From Gonium pectorale (Eukaryota > Chlorophyta > Chlorophyceae > Chlamydomonadales > Volvocaceae), in NCBI GenBank assembly GCA_001584585.1, contig LSYV01000081.1:79531-95000 (forward strand): DNA of 15,470 bases, written 5' to 3'. Each line of letters starts with the position of its first letter. Positions within the stretch are counted from its first letter, which is position 1. The notes below the pieces were generated by a model. It made no database searches, had not been told where the DNA came from, and saw nothing but the letters and a program-made list of their open reading frames with translations. The position numbers and the translations under genes are program-made. Shown piece after piece: positions 1 to 10,400 of this stretch.

Positions 1-1492
1 GTCGTCTGGCCCTCGGGCCCGACCTTGCCTGGGGCCAGCAGTAGCCGTAGGAGCATCAGTATGGCCGGTGGGGTCTTGTCTCAATCACCGGAGACGTCGC
101 AGCACGCAGGCGGCGTCGGCTCCAGCCCGGCCGTCGCCGGCGGAGGCGCTCCAGGCGCTCGCGACTCGCTGCGGCCGTCGAGCAGCAATTCGGCTGTACT
201 GGCTGCACTGCGTGCCACAGTGGCGGCAGCGGCGCACCCCGGGGCGACGCTGGGCCGCTCGCGGTCGCTCCGGAACCGCCCACATGCAACGCACGGCAGG
301 GCCGAGTCAGCGGGGCAGCTCGAAGAGCGGACGCTGGCACAGCCTTTGTCGCCGCCGTCGACAGTTGCACCAGCGCTGGCTGCGGCGGCGGCATCGGCCG
401 CTGACGCGCCCGACAGGGCGGCGGGAGCTGCGGCGAAAGCCGCCGTTGCCACTTCCCAGTCCAGCGGCAGTGCTGCCGGCAAGAATGAAGGCACGGCCCA
501 TCCTGCCCTCGCGGCTACCGGCAACGCTGCGGTGGCCGCCGCCATGTCTGCGCCTGAAGCCGCGGCGCCGCCGACGCAGTCGCACCCAGTGCCTGGGGCA
601 CCTCCCTCCTCAGACAGCCCACCGGATGGCAAACCGCATCGCGGGGGGCTGTCGGGGGGGCGCTCGGCAAGCGGTGAGAGCGGTAACGGAGGCGGCAGCA
701 GCAGCAGCGGTGGAGGCGGCGGCGGTGGGGGCGAGGAGAACGCCCTGGCTGTGGCCCCCCGTCGTGCCAGCGCTAATTCCCTACTGGGCTGGTCGTCGTT
801 CCGTCGCGAGCGCCTGCCCGATGTGGGCGAGGAGGAGGGCGAGGGCGAAGAGTCCACTGCGGTGGTGGCGGCGGGGTCGGCGCGGGGATCGGGCTCCATC
901 CTGGACGCCGGTATCGCGCGGACTGGCTCCCTCGTCTCCAGCCGTACGCCGCCGGCCGCCAGCTCTGCGTCCTTCTCCATCGGCACTGGCAGCCAGAAGC
1001 CCTTGGCGTCCATGTTTGATTGGATGCCGGAGGGCTCGCTGGTGCTGCCGCTACCCGGGCCGGCTGAGCCCTTCATACCAGCTGGCCTGCTGACGGCTGG
1101 CGGCAGCACCGGCGCTGGCAGCGGCGTCCGCGGGCTCCGGACAGTGCTGGGCCGGCGCAGCCAACAGCGCGCGGCGTCGGCCGGTGTGGCCGGTCAGGGG
1201 CTGGCAGGTTCGGGTTCGCTGCTTCAGCGGCTGCGCGGTGCTAGTCCCTTGGGGACGGGCGCAGGCGGGGCTGCGGCGACGCTGCTGGGCTCGGGGTCGC
1301 TGGGCGCCCCGGGCGCTGGCGGACTGCAGCGCTGGGACAGCGTGAGCACGGGTGCTGCCCTGCGGCGGCGCAGCGAGGATGGCGATGAGCTGTCGGGTTC
1401 TGTGGCGGCGGCGGTGGCGGCCGGGGGCGCCTCTCTGGTCGGCATGGGCAGCAGCGTGGACCTCGCGCCGGTGGACCTGGCGGCCGACGGAG
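1..1492 (+). other. Exon 1 segment (5' end outside window): disordered Ala/Gly/Ser-rich region
   Basis: The frame is open from base 1 with no intron acceptor seen at the left edge, so the exon continues leftwards. It encodes about 497 residues that are Ala/Gly/Ser/Pro-rich, with a Ser-then-Gly homopolymer run near bases 693-735 and an acidic patch near 826-855. Basic Arg-Arg-x-Ser sites occur at S257 and S458. The donor is placed at 1493 (GAG|GTGGGC), which keeps phase with exon 2. An alternative donor at 1499 (GTGCGC) is also in phase and would add two residues. The frame runs on to a stop at 1609-1611 if unspliced. No globular fold is recognised in this piece. Confidence 0.8.
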
Positions 1493-4400
1493 GTGGGCGT
1501 GCGCCCGGCTGGCCCCCTGCCTGGCTGGCTGGGCTAGAGGGTGGCCACCGGAGTCTGTGTTGTGTTTTGAATGTGCGCGCTCTCCTTGGTGACTGCAGTG
1601 GGGAGAAATGAAGAATGGAAACAGCGTGGGGAGTAAGCTCAGCCGCGGCGCTCGGGTCGGAGCCGTGGGTGAGGTTACGGCCTGATGGACCCGGCGACTT
1701 TCCTCACCCTGACCTCGACCCTGGTCCGCGGCTTTCCAACGCCTGCTCGCCGTCCAGCGCCGCCCTCCCAAGTTCCCGCTGCGCTCCAGTCACCGCCCCT
1801 ACCTTGGTAACCATCCCCTCCACACGCGCCGCCGCCCTTGCTCCGCAGGTCGCACCCGCCGCGGCTCCCTGCTGCTCGCCACCAGCACTTCCACCGAGGC
1901 CTTTACCATAGAGCTCTACACGCGCAGCGTGGGCGGCGGCAGCATCAGTCGGCACGCTGCCGCCGACAGCCCCGCCCTCATGGGCACAGAGATGGGCCTC
2001 AACACCATGAACACCATGACCGCCACGGCCACCGCAACCGCCAGCGACGCGCCCACGCACAGCACCTGCGCCAGCGCCAGCGCTCCCGGCCACAGCCCGG
2101 GGGCCGCGCGCAGCCCTGGCAGTGGGGTGGGCCGGGCTGACCCGCGGGTCGCTGCGCCCGCGAGCTCCGGCCGGAGCCTCGAGACGCAGGACGAGGAGGC
2201 GGAGGAGGTCGAATCGTTGTCCGAGGGAACGGCCGAGGCGGTGATGGCGGCAGAAATGGTGGCGGTTGCCATCGCCGACGTAGCGGCGGAGGCGGAAGGA
2301 CAGCGTGAGAGGGCCGCGGCCGCCGGAGGCGGTAGCGGTGCCAGCGGGAGTTCAGGCCCAGGTGCCGCCGGCGAGGATGACCGGCCGCACACCTCAACGC
2401 CGCCGGGCTCTCTGCCATCGTTTGCGTCGGGACGCAGCGGCGTATCAAGCCTGACGGAGGAACCGGATGCCGAGGAGGCTCGGGCGGCGGCCCAGGCATC
2501 GGGAGCAGCGTCCGCGCTGTCATCGCCCTCGGCGTCGCGGCCGCCATCGCTACCGCGGTCAGGCGTCCGCGGCGTCGGGAACCGCTCCAATCGACCGGTC
2601 CAGCGGAGCGGGGGCACGAACGTGTTGTCTGGCGGCGGCCTGGCCATCGCTGAAGGGGAGCCTTCGACGGAGTCGGCTGCGACGCTCGGCAGCATCACGC
2701 TGCAGCTCCGAGTGCTAGACCCGCAGCTGGGGGGCGAGTGGAACACAGGCGCTCCGGTCCTCTCCTCCGTCCGCGAGGGCGGGGCCGCAACTAGAGGCCC
2801 TAATAGGCAGCGGGTGCGAACGGGGCAGGATGGTTGGAAGGGCGCGACGGTGGCCTGGGCACGGATGCTTAGCGGGGTCCTATTTTGCGTGCACTCCTTG
2901 GGGCCCTTGTCTTACCCATCGAGGGTTGCTGGGCTCGATGCGCCCTACATTTATATTCCCCGTGACCAGCCGTCCTCACGCCTCATCCGATCTGGCCTCG
3001 CAGTCACGCACGGAGCTGACTGCCGTCGAGGAGGCCTGGCAGGAGGAGTTCCCCGGCCTGCTGCGGCAGCCGCAGCTGCACTCGCGGGTCGGGGCGCGCG
3101 AACTGAGCCGAGAGCCCTCCCTGCTGTTGGCGGTGTCTGTGGAGGCGGCCCAGCGCGCGCCGGGCCCCGAGCCCGGAGCAATGGCACTGGTGGGTGCGGG
3201 CGCTGCGGACGCGGCAGCGGAGGAGGGCAGCGGGCGCGCTGCCCAGCACGCCGACGGCGGCGCCGGCGGCCCATCCAGCGAGCCCCCCACGGGCACTGGC
3301 ATGCGGCCGCTGGCGCCTGAGCTGTGCGTTTCCTCCCGGCCGCAGCTCTCCTGGTCGCCTGGTGCGTGGGCGCGCAGCGGCGGCGGTTCGGGGCCACGCA
3401 CACATGTAGCGTCGGGGGGCGGAAGCTCTGGCGCGCCCAGACGCCAAGCCTCGCTGCGTTAGTGCTGTCTGCGTGGGTACCGATAGCAAGTGGGATGTGT
3501 GCTTGCACCGAGGCCGGAATCATGCGTGCGGACCCGCGAACCCCCGTTGGCCATGTGCGTGCGGACCCGCGAACCCCCGTTGGCCATTTGCGTGCGGACC
3601 CGCGAACCCCCGTTGGCCATTTGCGTGCGGACCCGCGAACCCCCGTTGGCCATTTGCGTGCGGACCCGCGAACCCCCGTTGGCCATTTGCGTGCGGACTC
3701 GCGAACCCCCGTGGGCCATGTGCGTGCGGACCCGCGAACCCCCGTTGGCCTATGCGTGCGGACCCGCGAAACCCCGTTGGCCATGTGCGTGCGGACCCGC
3801 GAACCCCGGTGGGCCATTTGCGTGCGGACTCGCGAACCCCCGTGGGCCATTTGCGTGCGGACTCGCGAACCCCCGTGGGCCATTTGCGTGCGGACTCGCG
3901 AACCCCCCGTTGGCCATTTGCGTGCGGACTCGCGAACCCCCGTGGGCCATTTGCGTGCGGACTCGCGAACCCCCGTGGGCCATTTGCGTGCGGACTCGCG
4001 AACCCCCGAGGGCCATTTGCGTGCGGACTCGCGAACCCCCGTGGGCCATTTGCGTGCGGACCCGCGAACCCCCGTGGGCCATTTGCGTGCGGACTCGCGA
4101 ACCCCCGTGGGCCATTTGCGTGCGGACTCGCGAACCCCCGTGGGCCATTTGCGTGCGGACTCGCGAACCCCCGTGGGCCATTTGCGTGCGGACTCGCGAA
4201 CCCCCGTGGGCCATTTGCGTGCGGACCCGCGAACCCCCGTGGGCCATTTGCGTGCGGACTTGCGAACCCCCGTGGGCCATTTGCGTGCGGACTCGCGAAC
4301 CCCCCGTTGGCCATTTGCGTGCGGACTCGCGAACCCCCGTGGGCCATTTGCGTGCGGACTCGCGAACCCCCGTGGGCCATTTGCGTGCGGACTCGCGAAC

Positions 4401-7400
4401 CCCCGTGGGCCATGTGCGTGCGCGCTTTTACTGTCGTGCTGGGCCAAGCTGGTGCACACGACGAGGGCAACGCTCTGGCTGAATGAACCAACGCAACCCT
4501 TGTGTGCGCCCTCGCGCGCCTCGACCACTGACTGTGCCCTGGCCGTGTCTTCCCCCGTGCCAGGCCGGGGTGCCGTGGAGGCGGAGCTACATGCCGCCGA
4601 ACAGGCGGCGGGTCCCGGAGGGCGCGGCGCTGCGGGCCGAGTTTCTGGCTCCGACGCCGTATCCGGAGATGTCGCGGGCGCCCCTTGCGGCGATACGGGA
4701 CAGGTGCAGAGCAGCGACAGCCGCAGCGGCGGCCCCAGCAGCCACATGCCTCCGCAGCTGAGCGATATGCCTTCTGTGCCGCCTGTGGAGAATCTGGTGC
4801 ACCCAAGGTCGCAGTCCACGCCGCCGGCGGCTGGGAGCCGGAGGGCCGCGCGGGTGCGGCATGGACCCTCGGAAAGCAGCGACGCGACGGAGCAGCTGGC
4901 TCGCGGTGATCTCATGGTGGTCGGGTCGCTATGGGGCGGCAGCGGCGGCACAGGCGACTCCTCGCAGCCCCATGGGTCTGCGGAGGAGACTGGCGTTGGG
5001 TCCAGCGCCGTTAACGCCGCCGCCGCCTGGTGGGCCGGTGGGGGCGGCAGCAGCGAGGTGCAGGCTGTGCAAGACTCGGTTGCGGGCTTGGTGGCGGGCC
5101 TCGACGGCACGGCAGGCCCCGACCCGCCTTCGGCAACGCCAACGGCCGCCACCGCCGCGGCGTTTCTGGCTCCGTCGCCGTCGGCGACAATGCAGGCGCC
5201 GCAGCAGCGTCCGCCCGGCAGCACACGCTTCTGGCACCCTGGATCCTTGCAGCGGGGCTTGCAGCCAGGGCGGTCTTCCCTGGAGCGCTTCGGTTCCGGC
5301 GACCGCTTGGACTCCGGCGGCGTCGGCGGCTACCCCGCTTCCGCCGCCTTGGTGAGCGACGCCAACGGCAAGCAGGACTCTGCAACCGCTGCCGCACTGG
5401 CCGCGGGAGCTGCGGAGGCCAGGGCAGGGGTATCGCCAGGAGAGTTCTCCGACTACCCCTTCATGCGCGGCTTTGGGGCCAACAGTGGCCCCCACGACCT
5501 CCGAAGCTCCGGTCCCGCAAGCCTATCCGGCCCCCAGCGGCGCGACATTTTGGTAACAATGCCTCGGCAGCTGAGTCGGGCCTCAACGACTCATAACTGC
5601 GCGCCGCCACCTGGCGCCGCCCGGGTGCCGCCCGTTCCGCCGTCCGCTCCCGCTCCGCCGTGGATGGCAGCCAACGGCCTTCCCAGCAGCGGTAGCCTGT
5701 CCTCCACGCCCCAGCCCAGCGCACTGCTCGGCGCGCCGCTCGCGCGGCCATTCCAGCCGCTGCAGCATCGGCCCGGCGGGCGAAGCCAGTCCGTCTCCAT
5801 GATTGGCGGGTTCGCTCCAGGCGCCGGGATGGGCACCGGCCTCAGCCTGGCGGCCGCGCCCGACCCGCGGGCCCGTCTCCGCCAGCTGCTTCGCACGCTC
5901 CTGCCGGCGGACGGCAGCCCCGGCGCCGGCGGCAACGTCGGCGGCGGCCTTGTTGGCGGCAGGGCAAACAGTAGGGGCGCCGGCGGCAGGACAATCAGCA
6001 CCGCCGGCGGTGCGCGCGTCAGCAGCTACGGCAGCGCCCGCCTGCCTCGCCCCGCCATTGGGCACGACGTGGGCGGCGCCACCGGCTCCGCGGCTGCCCT
6101 CCTCTCGCCATCGGATGCATCGGGCACCTTCCCGCGGCTGGGCTCGGGCGCCAGTGCCCACGCAGCTCGCAGGCGCGTGAGCAGCACAACGCTGCTGAGC
6201 TCGGGGCTGATGGCGTGGGGGCCCTCCCTTGCCGACATACCGCCACTGCCCACCGCAGCCAGCGGCGCCGCCCCCGCACCGGCGGCGACACGCGGCCATG
6301 CCGACGGCTCCGTCCATGCCATGACCCGCGACGTCGCCGCCATCGGCGACAACAACATCACCTCCGGCTGCCTGCTGAGCAGCACCGGAATCGACGCCGA
6401 CTCGGGCGTCGGCCATGCCGCCGCCAGCCGCCAGCGCTCCATCACAACGTGGGCGCGCGCCGTCTCGTCCGTGGGCCCAAGGCCCAGCTCCGCCCGTGTG
6501 GCTTCGGAGCTTGTACCCACGGGCGCCGCAAGCAGTGGCCGTGGCGGGATGACCTCTGCGGCACCGGCGCTGCCGGCCGGGGTTGCTGCAGGAGGGGTTG
6601 ATGGCGGCAGCGCCGCTGCCTCGGCGCTTCCCAGCTATGCTGGCGGTGCCGGGGGTGGCGACGGCTCCTCCGCCTTCGTGCCCTCTGGCGGCGTCCGCTG
6701 GCACGAGGTGGCGGTGAAGCCGGTGGTGGACCCCATGAGCGGCGAGCGGGTGCTGCTGCTGGTGCAGACGGACGTCAGCAAGCAGGTGAGGGGGAGGGGC
6801 GGGGGGATAGCGGGGCTGGGCTGGGGCTGGGGGGCGGGCTCGGTACTTAGAGCGCATGCTGGGGGAGGCTGTTCTCTTGTTTCACGGGTACGTAGGCAGG
6901 TGCGTGCTTCAGCATACAGTTTGTGAGCCGTCGACAGGGTCAGGCGCCGTTGCGCTTGCTAGGAATGGGGGCCTTCTCTGTCTAGAGTCCAGAAGAGCTC
7001 CTCCTCACGCGCCTGCCTCCGCGCCGCGCGCGTTGGCCTCGGTCACCCTTATCCCTGCCTCGCCCCCGTCAGGTCGCCGCGGAGGAGGTGCTGGCCAGTG
7101 TGTTGGAGGCGGAGCACAGGTGCGGGGACGAGGCAGGCACGGAGGTGGGGGTGGGGGTTGCGCGTGACCGCATTGCCGTGTGCCTGACGGCCCTGCCCCA
7201 CCCGCCTTTTTGCATAGGTTCGGCCCTGAGCACCTTGCAAGCATTGACTGATGCCACTGTCGACCCCGTGCGTTGCACCGCTCCTGCGCCGTGCACTCGC
7301 TCTTGCTACGGTGCGCGAATCTTCTCCGTTCTCGTCCCGCTCTGCTGCAGGCTGTTGGCGGACGTGTTCCCGCAGCACGTGGTCGCGGCCATGACGGCGG

Positions 7401-10400
7401 CACACAACGCAAACGCCGAGGCGGCTCGCCGGGGCTTCAAGCTGCTGGGGCACATCCAGGTGCACAGTGCGGGTGGGAGCCAGGGGCGGCCCGTCCAGGG
7501 GACGATGTCAACGGTGACAATGCGCCCAGTGTGCGTTGGGTGCGTGCGTGTTTGGGAGGAGGCGGTGCAGGCTTGGAGCTTCGCGTGTCGCAACGATGAC
7601 GGCAGCTGCGGGAGGATGTCGCACCTCACAACACTTCCACGCCCTGCTCCAACCTCCCCACCGCTCCTCGCCCGCCGCCCCCGTTACCGCCCCTCTCAGG
7701 ACCCCGCTGCGCTGGCCACCTCTCACGAGTGTGTCACCATTCTGTTCGCGGGTGCGAAAGGCTAAGGGGATGCCTGCATGGTATTGGTGGCGGTGGCGTC
7801 GAAGGGCGAGGAGGCCAAGGAAAGGCTAGCTCGCTTCGGGGCGCACCGGCAGACGCCCGGGGCGGCGCCTCTAGCTGTTGGCTCCCCCTCCCGCGCCCTC
7901 ACATCCTCCTTCAGCTTGCCCCACCCCCACGCCTCCCGGCACACTTCTGAGAACGCCTTCTGACCCTATGTTCCCGCCTCCCAGATATCAAGGGCTTCAC
8001 GTGCATGTGCAAGGAGGTGCCCCCCGCCGCCGTCATGACGTTCCTCAACGACCTCTACACGCGACTTGACAGGTGTGGGAGGGGAGTGCTGCTGATGAGG
8101 GGATGAGGACTGCTCTGCTGGAGTGGCAAGTAGGGAGGTGTGAAGAAGATGACAGGGGAGCGACCTCTGCGGCGGCTGGACAGGCCAGGGCCAGGACAGG
8201 CAGGGGCAGGGGTGCGTGAAGGTAGCCTTGAAGGCCGGTGTCGAGGGTTGAAACGGGCAACCCCCGCGCCTGGGGCCCATCTGGAGGCGGTGAATCCCAA
8301 CTCCTTTGCAGCACCCACGTTCACCTATTTTGCCATCCTACCAGCACCGCCATCGTGCCCTCTCCCCTCCCTCCCTCTATCCCTCGCCCACCCTCCTCCT
8401 ACCCTACAGCCTGACCGACGTGTACGGCGTGTACAAGGTGGAGACCATCGGGGACTGCTACATGGTGCGGATCGTGGGGGCAAAGGGGGGTAAGGGGCGG
8501 GAAGAGCAGCGCATGGGTCGGTGGGCTGGTTGCTAGTGCGAGGTTGGGGGCGAGCGCACGCTGGAGTGGCGGGGCTAATACTGTGGCGCGGTCAGAGGTT
8601 CGCGCTGCGGGTGCCGCTCGCTCCTTTGCCCCCAGGACTGCTGTTTGCGCAGCTCGCCTGTCCCTCTCCTTTCGGCCATGGGCCACTCGCGCTGCCCTCA
8701 GGAGAGAAAGCCCTTCAGCCAAACTGGTATGTCAATCTGCTCGTCTCGGCCCGGGCCTGATCTTTGTCGTCCACGATGCGTTCTAGCGGCTGGCGTCTTT
8801 GTATTGTCCGAGCCCCACCCTTGTCCGAGCCCCCGCCCCACACTCCTCCCCCCCAGGTCGCTGGCGGTCTGGTTGCCCGCGGCGCCGACGGCATCGGCAC
8901 GGTGGTCCGCGGGGGCGAGAGCGACCCACTGGCGGCGCAGCGCGTGGTGTCGTTCGCGCGGGCCATGCTGGCGGAGGCGGCCGCGGTCAGGCTGCCCAAC
9001 ACGGGGGAGCCGGTGCAGGTGGGTAACGGGGGGGGGGTGCCTGGGAGGCCGCTTACTACCGGGAATGGGGCGCTTCGGTGTAGGAAATCGATAAGTTTGG
9101 GTTTGTTTTGGGAGCAGATGCGCCCAGGGAGAGTACGCCTGAATCATGGAGTTGGGGTAAGGGAAGGCACACACATGGTTGAGCTAGTATCAGACACAGT
9201 GTTTAACTCCCAACGTGGTTTGTTTGCTCTCACCCGGTGCATGGTGCGTTGACGCGCTTTCTGGGTGATGGGTGACAGAGTGGTGACCCACGGGTCACTT
9301 CCGGCTCCAGCCTCACCCTTGCCGTGTCCGAGGCACCCATCAAGCGGTCAGCCACCAGCATCCAGGCTCTCCAACCCGCGCACCGCTTTCTACTCTTTCC
9401 TCACCCTTGCCCCTCTCTCCTCCGCTTCCCGCTTACGCTTCCCCAGATGCGCATCGGCATCCACAGCGGCCCCGCCACCAGCGGCGTGGTGGGCGCCAAG
9501 ATGCCGCGCTTCTGCCTGTTCGGGGACACGGTCAACACGGCCAGCCGCATGGAGAGCACCGGTGCGCCCGGCTGCATACACATATCGGCGGCCACGCGGG
9601 CGCTGCTGCCGGTCGCCGAGGACGAGCTGGGATGGGCGCCGTCGGGGGGCGTGGAGGTGGGCGGGCGGGCGGGCCGGGGGGTGGGCGGGCGAACTTGCTC
9701 AGGTAGGCAGATGGGGAGCAAGCTATCTGACAAACCATCTGGCAGCATCCTGCCAAAGACGCCGAAACGTCCCAGTCCCGCCATCAATTCGCCAAGGTGA
9801 TATCTGCCAACCGCACGCGATTCCTCTTGCATGCACTCGCGGTCCCTACAAGCTCGCAGCTCCACTAGCCTCTACCTTCCCACATCTGTCTTTCATCGCC
9901 CCGCGTGTGCGAGCGCATTCACGGTGCAACGTTTAATGCCCATCCCCCGCAGGTCAAGGGCAAGGGCACCATGGACACCTTCCTGTGGGCCCCCCACAGT
10001 GAGGCGGCCGCACGGCAGCGGGCGGCGCAGCGCAGGACGGCCACCATATTGGGCACGCTCTCGGGAGGTGCGGGAGCGGCGGCGGCCGCCGCGGCGGCGG
10101 CGGTCGCTGCCGAGGCCGAGGCAGCCAGTGGAGCCGGCAACCCTGGGCCACACACCGGCAGTCTGGGCGGCGGCGGCGGTAATAATGCGCCCGCCCTTGC
10201 GCGCTTTGTGAGCTGGACGGAAAACGCCGCCAGCGGAGCGGCGCGGCTGGGCACGGGCCGGGCATCCGCGGATTCTGGGGCCCCGCCGCTGCGGTCCGCC
10301 CCCGGTAGCCGGCCGGGAATGATTGCGGTCGCAGACGGACTCACGCTCGCCGCGGCCCCGGCCTCCTCGGTATCAGCCGCGTGTGATACAGCAGCGGAGC

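Noticed and set aside
3523..4422. CRISPR-like array
   Set aside because: Units are contiguous without unique spacers, the setting is a spliced eukaryotic gene, and no cas gene is present.
3473..4486. Plus-strand repeat-protein frames through the array, suggesting an antifreeze- or wall-type repeat protein
   Set aside because: They are open in all three frames, so openness is no evidence of coding. Exon 3 to exon 4 splicing with exact phase removes the array.
2951..5224. Minus-strand open frame of 757 codons across the repeat array
   Set aside because: It exists because the 33-base unit is stop-free on both strands and the flanks are GC-rich. It overlaps well-supported + strand exons and shows no family motif.
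5583..6857. Minus-strand open frame of 424 codons
   Set aside because: Shadow of exon 4 caused by GC-rich third positions; no recognisable domain.
7700..10000. Adenylate cyclase assignment
   Set aside because: The purine-contact positions carry Glu and Cys rather than Lys and Asp, so guanylate cyclase fits better.
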